From NCBI RefSeq assembly GCF_001307105.1, contig NZ_LGYN01000001.1, positions 372,001-436,000 on the forward strand: a stretch of DNA of 64,000 bases, written 5' to 3'. The notes under the pieces were generated by a model. That model was not told the DNA's origin and searched no databases. It worked only from the letters and a program-made list of their open reading frames with translations. Position numbers and translations under genes: made by a program. Source of the stretch: Bacillus australimaris. Its GTDB lineage: Bacteria; Bacillota; Bacilli; Bacillales; Bacillaceae. Shown here in pieces: positions 16,334 to 23,097 of the stretch; position 1 is the stretch's first letter, and every line of letters starts with the position of its first letter.

Positions 16334-16696
16334 TTAAAAGAACGGGGTGATAAATATGCCTAGGATGACGGAAACAATTCCGATCCCGATTGACCACGCG
16401 CCAAGCGCATGTGCTCCTTTTCTTCTTGCAATATAACCAACGACGATTGCCGCTACTCCTAATAGCACCGGCAAGACAAATAATGAGATAATCGCAATCG
16501 CGAGTGCTGTATAGCCTATCCCCTTACTGCCTGAATCGTCACCTGCATGGTCTCGTTCTCGTCTGCCTTCTCGATCTCTTGATGCTTGATATGGCTCTGC
16601 AATTTCAGCAGCTGTTTCCTCTAAATAGCCATCATCATTACTAAAGTGTGTGTCGATTTCACGGTCATTTCTTCTGAAATCCTCGTCTCTTTCCAT
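16334..16696 (-). CDS. yqfX: YqfX, DUF4190-type membrane protein
   Basis: A 120-residue protein. The N-terminal half is highly charged and acidic (RDEDFRRNDREIDTHF to RRERDHAGDD); the C-terminal half has two or three membrane segments with the GYIARRKGAHALGAW loop typical of small DUF4190-like proteins. I start at the ATG at 16696 behind GGGGGAA; upstream in-frame ATGs lie in the promoter region of the divergent yqfW. Function unknown. Confidence 0.8.
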   Translation of the reverse strand: MERDEDFRRNDREIDTHFSNDDGYLEETAAEIAEPYQASRDREGRRERDHAGDDSGSKGIGYTALAIAIISLFVLPVLLGVAAIVVGYIARRKGAHALGAWSIGIGIVSVILGIFITPFF

Positions 16697-16790
16697 GATC
16701 AATTCCCCCTTTTGGTTAATAGAAAGGAGCTTTTTTAGTATGAGCAAAAATGTCTGTTTCATGTTTGCTAAAACTTGCTGGAATTGTGAA

Positions 16791-16819
16791 TTGATTATGT
16801 TACACTTTAAGAGTATAAA
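16791..16819 (+). promoter_or_regulatory. Promoter for yqfW
   Basis: TTGATT (16791-16796), 17-bp spacer, TATAAA (16814-16819), 16 nt before the yqfW start. Confidence 0.6.
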
Positions 16820-16835
16820 AATGAGGAGTGTGGGC

Positions 16836-17414
16836 ATGTTACGTTTAGGAATTGATATTGATGGTACAGTGACGGCGCAGGATACCTTTGTTCCCTACTT
16901 AAATGAGTCGTTCAAATGTGCCATGACACTAGATGATATGACAGAGTATGATTTGACGAAGCTTTTGAAGATTTCTCAAGAAGAGTTTTGGGGCTGGATG
17001 AATGAGCATGAGCCTCTTATTTATAAACAGGCAAAGCCTGCTGAGGGTGCAAAAGAGATCCTCGATCAATTGAAGCAGCAGCATAGGCTGATTTATATTA
17101 CAGCAAGAAGACAGCAGCATGCAGATATCACCTACAAATGGTTTCAAGAACACCATGTGCACTATGATGACATTGAGCTCGTTGGCGGTCATCATAAGCT
17201 GGAAGCCGTTCAAAAGCACAAGATTGATGTATTTTTTGAGGATCATCATGGCAATGCCACAATGATTGCAAAAGAGGCTGACATTCCGGTTATTCTTTTT
17301 AACTCCCCTTATAATCAAATGCCTGTTGACGACAGGATTATTCGCGTCAAGAACTGGCAGGAAGCATCTCAATGGATCAAACAATACGAGCAGCGTCTGC
17401 AAACTGCTTATTAA
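16836..17414 (+). CDS. yqfW: Putative nucleotidase YqfW (HAD superfamily, 5'(3')-deoxyribonucleotidase type)
   Basis: A 192-residue HAD-fold phosphatase. Motif I is DIDGTVT (residues 7-13; Asp7 nucleophile, Asp9 acid/base), motif II is YITARR, and the acidic motif III/IV is FFEDHHGNA. The cap-less NT5C-like arrangement matches B. subtilis YqfW (about 193 residues). Natural substrate unproven. GAGGAGTG precedes the ATG at 16836. It converges on the ROK kinase gene, with palindromic element copy 2 between them. Confidence 0.85.
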   Translation: MLRLGIDIDGTVTAQDTFVPYLNESFKCAMTLDDMTEYDLTKLLKISQEEFWGWMNEHEPLIYKQAKPAEGAKEILDQLKQQHRLIYITARRQQHADITYKWFQEHHVHYDDIELVGGHHKLEAVQKHKIDVFFEDHHGNATMIAKEADIPVILFNSPYNQMPVDDRIIRVKNWQEASQWIKQYEQRLQTAY

Positions 17415-17421
17415 GGTAGAA

Positions 17422-17448
17422 AAGCCGATACATTTAATGTATCGGCTT
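17422..17448. terminator. Terminator after yqfW (flank copy A of element 2)
   Basis: A 27-nt near-perfect palindrome, AAGCCGATACATT and its complement around one base, followed by TTTATATTATT on the plus strand. 25 of 27 bases recur at 17624-17650. Confidence 0.8.
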
Positions 17449-17457
17449 TATATTATT

Positions 17458-17496
17458 GACAAATGGCTAACATGATCTTGATTTTAGCCATTTGTC
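17458..17496 (-). repeat. 39-nt side hairpin of palindromic element, copy 2
   Basis: Stem of 16 positions with one mismatch and a 7-nt loop; 34 of 39 bases match the hairpin at 11642-11680 when reversed. A T-A pair replaces the G-C pair of copy 1. Confidence 0.85.
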
Positions 17497-17503
17497 TTCT
17501 TTT

Positions 17504-17623
17504 CAGCGTGATAGAAAACCTTTGCAGTCTAGGAAGGGCGAGCACTGGCGCGGAGCGAATTTAGCATTCGTGAGCACCAGCGCGCAGACCTGGCAAAGAA
17601 TGTGAGGGTTTGCCTACGCGCTG
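17504..17623 (-). repeat. 120-bp imperfect palindromic element, copy 2
   Basis: Reverse complement matches 11514-11633 at 108 of 120 positions without gaps (hand alignment). The inverted-repeat ends are retained (CAGCGCG-TAGG-C-AAACC with GGTTT-TCTA-T-CACGCTG). Here it lies between the convergent genes yqfW and the ROK kinase, whereas copy 1 lies between co-directional genes, so the element does not depend on gene orientation. Confidence 0.85.
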
Positions 17624-17650
17624 AAGCCGATTCATTTAATGTTTCGGCTT
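17624..17650. repeat. Flank copy B of element 2, overlapping the ROK gene stop codon
   Basis: A 27-nt hairpin matching 17422-17448 at 25 of 27 positions. The two differences (A to T in each arm) fall opposite each other and create a T-T mismatch. It contains the final codons and TAA stop of the ROK kinase gene, so this is probably the original shared terminator and the other copy arose with the element. Confidence 0.75.
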
Positions 17651-18553
17651 GTTTGATGGAGCAAGGTGTCCTTCTTTCATTAGAAAATGGTACAGTGCCC
17701 CCTTCATGCCTGCTTGATTCAAGTAGTAGCAGGTTTCCAGCTTCACCTGAATGTTCTTCCATGCATGCAGTGTATGTAAATGTTTTTCAATGTTTGATAA
17801 TAAATCCGGCCTTGCACTGACGCCTCCGCCAATGAGAATTTTCTCTGGGTTAAGGACAGTTGCTACATTGTAAATGCCAATGGCAATTCGCTTGTACCAC
17901 TGATTCACCAACTCTTCAATGACCGGATCACGCTTCGCCTTTTCAAAAATCTCTTGACCGTCTATTGGAGTACTTTGGGGAATTCCTTGCTTTTCTCTAT
18001 AGCTTCGAATTAATCCAGCCGTTGATGCACTGCTATTTAGTGTAGTAAATTGTCCGTTTTCCGTTTCAGTCAGCATCATGCCAAATTCACCGCCGCGAAA
18101 GGAAGCCCCGCGTACAAGCTGACCGCCAGCGAAAATACCACCGCCAACACCTGTACCAAGCGTCATACAAATAAAGCTGTCACACTCTTTCGCATGGCCA
18201 CTATATTTTTCTGCAAGAGCTGCACAGTTCGCATCATTTTCGACTTCCACACGAAGAGATGTTTTCGCTTCTAAAAGTGTTTTTACATTTTGACCATTTA
18301 AGGCAATAATAGCTCCTGCAAATTCTGTATAACCTGTATCACTGTCCACAAAGCCCGGAAGACTAATGGCAATTCCGCTGACATCCGACGTTCTCTGATA
18401 TTGCTTGACCACATCCGCCATCGCTTCTAAAAACGGTTCAAGCTGCCGGCAGTTCGTTTCATAGTCACCGCTCGTGACAAGCTCCCCATCTTGATCCATT
18501 AATCCATATTTTGTTCTCGTCCCGCCTACATCGAACACGACATAATATGCCAC
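17636..18553 (-). CDS. ROK-family sugar kinase without zinc motif
   Basis: A 305-residue cytosolic kinase of the ROK family, likely phosphorylating glucose, a glucoside or an amino sugar. Visible: phosphate-binding DVGGTRTKYG (8-17), the catalytic-loop VENDANCAALAE and the second ATP motif LGTGVGGG. The zinc-finger Cys cluster and the GH of the GE(I/F)GH motif typical of glucokinase/NagC-type members are missing (GEFGMML instead), which points to the BglK-like zinc-free branch rather than GlcK. GTG start at 18553 behind AGGGAGGGG. I recall no counterpart here in B. subtilis 168. A cre-like site overlaps its promoter. Confidence 0.82.
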   Translation of the reverse strand: MAYYVVFDVGGTRTKYGLMDQDGELVTSGDYETNCRQLEPFLEAMADVVKQYQRTSDVSGIAISLPGFVDSDTGYTEFAGAIIALNGQNVKTLLEAKTSLRVEVENDANCAALAEKYSGHAKECDSFICMTLGTGVGGGIFAGGQLVRGASFRGGEFGMMLTETENGQFTTLNSSASTAGLIRSYREKQGIPQSTPIDGQEIFEKAKRDPVIEELVNQWYKRIAIGIYNVATVLNPEKILIGGGVSARPDLLSNIEKHLHTLHAWKNIQVKLETCYYLNQAGMKGALYHFLMKEGHLAPSNKPKH

Positions 18554-18608
18554 TTTTGACCCCTCCCTTTACTTCAAAAGACACAAATTGCTTCAGTACC
18601 TTGTTCTC

Positions 18609-18646
18609 ATTTTAATGAAACAGCCGTCCTTTGTAAAACGTTTTCA
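18609..18646 (-). promoter_or_regulatory. ROK kinase promoter with overlapping cre (CcpA) site
   Basis: Minus-strand -35 TTTACA (18637-18632), 17-bp spacer, -10 TAAAAT (18614-18609). TGAAAACGTTTTAC (18646-18633) fits the cre consensus TGAAARCGYTTWCN except at position 13 and overlaps the -35, a position suited to glucose repression through CcpA. Confidence 0.6.
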
Positions 18647-18655
18647 AAAAGACAA

Positions 18656-18688
18656 AAGAAAAAGCCAGCTCTGCGGCTGGCTTTTTTA
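18656..18688 (-). terminator. Terminator after zur
   Basis: Arms AAAGCCAGC and GCTGGCTTT around CTCTGCG or its complement, with T-runs on both sides. It closes the zurA-zurM-zur operon. Confidence 0.88.
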
Positions 18689-19114
18689 TGAGTGGACTTC
18701 CTTCGGTTCGCAGGAAGGACAAGTTCCGTATATTTCAAATTTATGTCCGCTAATATGATAATCCTCTAAATCAGCGTCTAGCTTGTCCATAGGACAGGCA
18801 TCGATCTCCTTTGTTTTACCGCATGCAAGACAAATAAAGTGATGGTGATGATGGGAAAAAGAACATTTAAATCGAAATAGTTTCTCCCCTGATAATTCCG
18901 TTGTTTCTAATATTCCAAGGTCTTCATACAGTGACAGGTTTCGATAAATTGTATCAAAGCTGAGACCCGGATAGTCTTCACTTAGTGCCGTTAGCACATT
19001 TTTAGCGGTCAAGTATTTATCAGAATCAGAAAACAATTGAAGCATATCTTCACGTTTGCTTGTATATTTGTAGCCTTTTTCCTTTAATAAATCAAGCGCT
19101 TCTTGTACGTTCAT
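18686..19114 (-). CDS. zur: Zinc uptake repressor Zur (Fur family)
   Basis: Zn(II)-sensing transcriptional repressor. 142 residues: winged-helix DNA-binding domain (about 1-75, YTSKREDMLQL and FDTIYRNLSLYEDLGIL) and a dimerisation/metal domain with the structural-zinc CxxC pairs Cys95/Cys98 and Cys132/Cys135, plus a His cluster at 88-92 (HHHHH). The start ATG at 19114 follows GGGGGAA and lies 23 nt inside the end of zurM, so it is co-translated with the transporter it controls. A Zur-box-like sequence stands before zurA. Confidence 0.93.
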   Translation of the reverse strand: MNVQEALDLLKEKGYKYTSKREDMLQLFSDSDKYLTAKNVLTALSEDYPGLSFDTIYRNLSLYEDLGILETTELSGEKLFRFKCSFSHHHHHFICLACGKTKEIDACPMDKLDADLEDYHISGHKFEIYGTCPSCEPKEVHS

Positions 19115-19952
19115 GTTGATTCCCCCTTCTGAATTTCCCAATACTAATACACCCAATTAAAATCAAGATGGACAGTATCACAATCGTTCCGCCTGGCGCT
19201 AAATCAAGATAATAGCTCAAGATCAGTCCAGCCAATACAGACAATTCACCAAACAAGATCGAAAGGAAAATCGCCTGTTTGAATCCTTTGGCTATGCGGA
19301 TACTTGCCGCAACAGGAAGCGTCATGAGCGCAGACACAAGCAGTGTACCGACGATACGCATGGATGCCGCAATGACAAGTGCGACGACTAATATAAAAAT
19401 AAAATGAATCCATTTTGCTGAAATACCAGAAGCCTTTGCATGCTCTTCATCAAAAGAAAGCAAAAATAGTTCTTTATATAAAAGCACAACAACTAACACA
19501 ACAACAAGTGAGATCCCCACAATAATCCAAAGATCAAGTCTTGAAACCGCACTGACACTTCCAAACAAATAACTAAACAAATCTGTATTAAAGCCATTGG
19601 CTAGTGAAATGAAGATGACGGAAATTCCAATACCACCTGATAAAATAATGGGAATAGCAAGCTCCTGATAATGCTTATACACAGAGCGCAGTCGTTCAAT
19701 AAACAATGAGCCAGCAACAGAAAAAGCCATCCCTAAGTAAAGCGGGCTCACCCCTGTCAACAGGCCAAACTTCTTATCAAGGAATAGGCTTGCGGCAATA
19801 CCGGCAAGTGATACGTGACTGAGGGCATCTGCAATGAGCGAGAGCCTTCTTACGACAATAAATACACCAAGTAAGGGCGCAATAAAACCGATCAGCATTC
19901 CTGCGATAAATGCATTTTGTAAAAATTCATAATGAAAAAATGGAAATAGCAT
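19092..19952 (-). CDS. zurM: Zinc ABC transporter permease
   Basis: A 286-residue membrane protein of the ABC-3 family (ZnuB/AdcB type) with eight or so hydrophobic segments. RRLSLIADALSHVSLAG and LFSFDEEHAKASGI-like stretches are family hallmarks, as is ALMTLPVAASIRIA. It imports Zn(II) with ZurA. The start overlaps the zurA stop by one base. No substrate-binding lipoprotein gene lies nearby; it must be supplied from elsewhere. Confidence 0.92.
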   Translation of the reverse strand: MLFPFFHYEFLQNAFIAGMLIGFIAPLLGVFIVVRRLSLIADALSHVSLAGIAASLFLDKKFGLLTGVSPLYLGMAFSVAGSLFIERLRSVYKHYQELAIPIILSGGIGISVIFISLANGFNTDLFSYLFGSVSAVSRLDLWIIVGISLVVVLVVVLLYKELFLLSFDEEHAKASGISAKWIHFIFILVVALVIAASMRIVGTLLVSALMTLPVAASIRIAKGFKQAIFLSILFGELSVLAGLILSYYLDLAPGGTIVILSILILIGCISIGKFRRGNQHERTRSA

Positions 19953-20734
19953 TATTCATGTCCCCCATGATGGTGATGGTCGTGGTCGTGATGAATCACT
20001 TGAATGTCATGCCCGTAAAATTGAGATAACGCCTGATCATCCATTGAATCAAATGTTTCTGCATCTCCATGGAAATGCAGTCTCTGATTTAAACAAGCCA
20101 CATGGGTGACTTTATCAGAAACGGTGCCGACGTCGTGTGTGACGAGAATTAAAGACATTCCTTTTTCTTTGTTCAACGTTTCTAAAAGCTGATAAAAGCT
20201 TTCTACAGTCCGCTGATCTACCCCAACCGTCGGCTCATCTAAAATGAGCAGCTTCGGCTGACTGACGAGCGCACGGGCAATAAATGCACGCTGCTGCTGA
20301 CCACCTGAGAGCTCACCGATGTTTTGGTGCTTTAAATCTTGTATACCAACTGAGCGAATAGCATCTTCAACTTGCCATTTATCCTGCTTGCTCATTCGTT
20401 TGAATAAACCAATTTTCGCGGTTAGTCCGCTTGCAACGACCTCGTATACAGAAGCAGGGAAACCCGTATTAAAACTATTCGCCTTTTGAGAAACAAATCC
20501 AATTTGATCCCAGTCTCTAAATTTTGAAACAGGAGTGCCAAATAGCTTTAATTCACCTTGCTGTGGTTTAATAAGCCCAAGCAGGCACTTTAATAAGGTT
20601 GTTTTACCAGATCCATTCGGTCCAACAAGTGCTAGAAAGTTTCCTTCCTCTACTGTTAAATGAATGTGATCAATGACATTTCGCTGCCCATATGAGTAAG
20701 AAATGTCCTTCATTTCAATAATTGGCTTTGCCAT
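19952..20734 (-). CDS. zurA: Zinc ABC transporter ATP-binding protein
   Basis: A 260-residue ATPase of the ZnuC type: Walker A GPNGSGKTT, Q-loop VSQKAN, signature LSGGQQQR, Walker B LLILDEPTVGVD, H-loop VTHDVG. The C-terminus carries a His/Asp tail (HHDHDHHHHGGHE) likely to bind zinc. The start is the ATG at 20734 after GGTGGAAAG; an in-frame TTG further upstream overlaps that site. First gene of zurA-zurM-zur. With zur in the same operon, the arrangement resembles Listeria; I recall B. subtilis 168 having zur here without transporter genes. Confidence 0.93.
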   Translation of the reverse strand: MAKPIIEMKDISYSYGQRNVIDHIHLTVEEGNFLALVGPNGSGKTTLLKCLLGLIKPQQGELKLFGTPVSKFRDWDQIGFVSQKANSFNTGFPASVYEVVASGLTAKIGLFKRMSKQDKWQVEDAIRSVGIQDLKHQNIGELSGGQQQRAFIARALVSQPKLLILDEPTVGVDQRTVESFYQLLETLNKEKGMSLILVTHDVGTVSDKVTHVACLNQRLHFHGDAETFDSMDDQALSQFYGHDIQVIHHDHDHHHHGGHE

Positions 20735-20757
20735 GAATCTTTCCACCTTTATCAATA

Positions 20758-20778
20758 TAAAAAGAATGATTACGATTT
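20758..20778 (-). promoter_or_regulatory. Zur-box-like operator upstream of zurA
   Basis: Minus-strand AAATCGTAATCATT at the start of a 21-bp window matches 14 of the first 14 defined positions of the Bacillus Zur box (AAATCGTAATNATTACGATTT); the right arm is degenerate. It lies 24-44 nt before the zurA start, immediately after a TATAAA (20781-20776) that can serve as the -10, so bound Zur would block the promoter. Confidence 0.7.
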
Positions 20779-20784
20779 ATACAA

Positions 20785-20813
20785 CAAAAAGAAAATGGCT
20801 TTTGCCATTTTCT
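20785..20813 (-). terminator. Terminator after yqfU
   Basis: Arms GAAAATGGC and GCCATTTTC around AAAA, followed on the minus strand by TTTTTG. It ends just before the zurA promoter. Confidence 0.8.
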
Positions 20814-20868
20814 CTGTCCATACATACATTTCATTATATAAAAGAAAGATAAAAAAGTAAAATAAAAG

Positions 20869-21750
20869 CTAATGAATGGCTGTTTTGAACTTTCCGCCTT
20901 TTGTTTCATGCGTATCCATAATCGTAATAAATGCTTGACCATCAATTTCAAATACAATGGATTTCAGCTTTGTAATTTCAAGTCTTGTGACAACGGCATA
21001 GATGACATCTTTTTCTTCATCTGTATAGCCGCCTTTTCCTCTCAGCTTTGTCGTTCCCCTGCCAAGTCGATGCAGAATAGCATCTGAGATTTCATCATAA
21101 TAATCTGATACGATAATGACAGCTTTTGTTTCATCAAGCCCTTGAATAACAGCATCAATTGTTTTCATTGCCAAATAATATGTCATGACAGAATACATTG
21201 CCTGCTCTGGTCCGAAGACAAAGCCCGCCCAAATAAAAATGAACACATTGACGATCATAACAAACTCACCGACGGAGAAAGGAATTTTTTTCGTCAGAAG
21301 AATTCCTAAGATCTCTGTTCCATCCATTGAGCCCCCATTACGAATGACAAGTCCAACACCAAAACCAAGTAATAGCCCGCCAAATACAGTGGCTAAGATC
21401 GGCTGCGTTGTAAATGCCTCTACATGATGAAGTGATGATTCCATCACGGCTAAGCTGACAATCCCAATCACAGTGGAAACAAGAAACGTTTTCCCAATAT
21501 GCTTGTATCCTGATATCATAAATGGAATATTCAAAATGACAACAATCGTCGCAAAATTAATGAATGGGTTATCTGTAAAAAGATAATCCAAAATAAGCGA
21601 AATACCGATGATGCCTCCATCAATAATATTGTTTGGCACTAAAAATAATTCAATGCTGACTGCTGCACATGCAGCTCCTACTAGAATCAGAAAAATTCTC
21701 AAAATAAAATGAGGCACTGATTCCTTTCTATGCTGTTTACTATTTGCCAT
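20869..21750 (-). CDS. yqfU: YitT-family membrane protein YqfU
   Basis: A 293-residue protein: five membrane segments with YitT-family motifs ([25 protein letters not shown]) and a C-terminal cytosolic DUF2179 domain (about 205-290, [22 protein letters not shown]). Length equals B. subtilis YqfU. Function unknown; DUF2179 is thought to sense a ligand. It is transcribed towards the zur operon but separated by a terminator. Confidence 0.9.
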   Translation of the reverse strand: MANSKQHRKESVPHFILRIFLILVGAACAAVSIELFLVPNNIIDGGIIGISLILDYLFTDNPFINFATIVVILNIPFMISGYKHIGKTFLVSTVIGIVSLAVMESSLHHVEAFTTQPILATVFGGLLLGFGVGLVIRNGGSMDGTEILGILLTKKIPFSVGEFVMIVNVFIFIWAGFVFGPEQAMYSVMTYYLAMKTIDAVIQGLDETKAVIIVSDYYDEISDAILHRLGRGTTKLRGKGGYTDEEKDVIYAVVTRLEITKLKSIVFEIDGQAFITIMDTHETKGGKFKTAIH

Positions 21751-21840
21751 ACGTTCTCCCTTCTACACATGTTAAATTTTCAATGAACATTTTATCCACT
21801 TTACTATTTTATCATTTAACAGAATAAAATAAAATTTTTT

Positions 21841-21868
21841 GCACATTTTCCGTTTTCGCCCATACATT
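21841..21868 (+). promoter_or_regulatory. SigE-type promoter for yqfT
   Basis: GCACATT (21841-21847, 6 of 7 to the mother-cell SigE -35 KMATATT), 13-bp spacer, CATACATT (21861-21868, full match to CATACANT), 17 nt before the yqfT start. Confidence 0.55.
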
Positions 21869-21884
21869 GTTACAGAGGGGAGGA

Positions 21885-22145
21885 ATGGAATTGATTTTAA
21901 TTCAAAAAATTGTTCTGCAACGGCTCAATCAGATCACAGCAAATGATCTGTTAAGGTATGCGAAACAGTATGGTGTCAGTTTAACGTCTCATCAAGCTGC
22001 CGAGGTTGCCAAACTCATGAATGGGAAAAATGTCAATATTTTTAATGATTCAGAGCGTAACCGCCTTCTTAAACAAGTGGAAGCGATTACTTCTAAACAA
22101 ACAGCACAGACTGTGAATGATCTGTTCAACCAGTTTACAGGTTAA
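21885..22145 (+). CDS. yqfT: YqfT, DUF2624 protein
   Basis: An 86-residue, mostly helical protein (LIQKIVLQRLNQITANDLLRYAKQYGVSLT), fitting the DUF2624 family to which YqfT belongs. It ends TVNDLFNQFTG. Start uncertain: the ATG at 21885 is only about 4 bases after GAGGGG, whereas TTG at 21891 lies 7 bases after GGAGG. Function unknown; the upstream promoter suggests expression in the sporulating mother cell. Confidence 0.78.
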   Translation: MELILIQKIVLQRLNQITANDLLRYAKQYGVSLTSHQAAEVAKLMNGKNVNIFNDSERNRLLKQVEAITSKQTAQTVNDLFNQFTG

Positions 22146-22147
22146 GC

Positions 22148-22173
22148 AAAAAAAGGGCCGCATTTAGCGGCAC
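22148..22173. terminator. Terminator between convergent yqfT and nfo
   Basis: Arms GCCGC and GCGGC around a 5-nt loop, followed on the minus strand by CCT8. Short stem but strong T-run; serves nfo. Confidence 0.7.
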
Positions 22174-22194
22174 CTCATCATGTTGCATGTTTTT

Positions 22195-23088
22195 TTACTG
22201 ACCTGTAATTTTATCTAGTAAACCTTTATCAAATTGCTTTTCCTTCAACATGGCAATTTCGAATTTGTAAGGTGGTTTTTTGTTCTTTTTATCTTCACCT
22301 ACATAAGGCGTTTCTAGAATTTTCGGCACATCTTGAAGCTGAGGGTGATGCACAATATAACTCAGTGCATCGAAGCCAATTTCACCAAAACCGATATTTT
22401 CATGTCGGTCTTTTCTTGCGCCTTGAACGTTTTTACTGTCATTAATATGAAGAACTTTGATTCGATCAATACCGACGATCCGGTCAAATTCTTCTAACAC
22501 ACCATCAAAGTCACTCACAATCGGGTAACCAGCATCGTGCGTGTGACACGTATCAAAGCAGACAGAAAGAGCTTCGTTATGTGTCACTCCATCGATAATT
22601 TGAGCAAGCTCTTCAAAGCTTCTCCCGCACTCTGATCCTTTTCCTGCCATTGTTTCAAGGGCAATTTGGACCTCTTGCCCTTTCACAATAACTTCGTTTA
22701 AACCTTCAATGATTTTTTGAATCCCTGCTTCTGCCCCTGCTCCAACATGCGCACCTGGGTGAAGAACAATTTGCCTTGCACCCAGCGCTTCCGTACGCTC
22801 GATCTCAGAGCGCAGGAAGTCTACGCCAAGCTCAAATGTCGCAGGATTCACAGTGTTTCCAATATTGATAATATACGGAGCATGAACGACGATATCTGTC
22901 ATGCCATGCTCTTTCATATGTGCTTGGCCAGCTTCAATATTGAGATCTTCAATTTTTTTACGGCGCGTGTTTTGCGGTGCACCTGTATAAATCATAAACG
23001 TATTCGAACCATAAGAGGCAGCTTCTTGACTCGCTGCAAGAAGCATATGTTTTCCGCTCATGGATACATGTGAACCAATCTTCAACAA
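22195..23088 (-). CDS. nfo: Endonuclease IV (AP endonuclease)
   Basis: Cuts 5' of abasic sites in DNA base-excision repair; a three-metal TIM-barrel enzyme. 297 residues with the family signatures: [13 protein letters not shown] near the N-terminus, [41 protein letters not shown], and [23 protein letters not shown] with its zinc-binding His and Asp residues. It follows cshB by 9 nt and is probably co-transcribed. B. subtilis Nfo (YqfS) protects spore DNA. Confidence 0.96.
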   Translation of the reverse strand: MLKIGSHVSMSGKHMLLAASQEAASYGSNTFMIYTGAPQNTRRKKIEDLNIEAGQAHMKEHGMTDIVVHAPYIINIGNTVNPATFELGVDFLRSEIERTEALGARQIVLHPGAHVGAGAEAGIQKIIEGLNEVIVKGQEVQIALETMAGKGSECGRSFEELAQIIDGVTHNEALSVCFDTCHTHDAGYPIVSDFDGVLEEFDRIVGIDRIKVLHINDSKNVQGARKDRHENIGFGEIGFDALSYIVHHPQLQDVPKILETPYVGEDKKNKKPPYKFEIAMLKEKQFDKGLLDKITGQ

Positions 23089-23097
23089 TGTTTCCCC

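Noticed and set aside
17602-17820. Plus-strand reading frame through element copy 2 into the ROK gene
   Set aside because: Antisense to the kinase, not preserved in element copy 1, and explained by chance.
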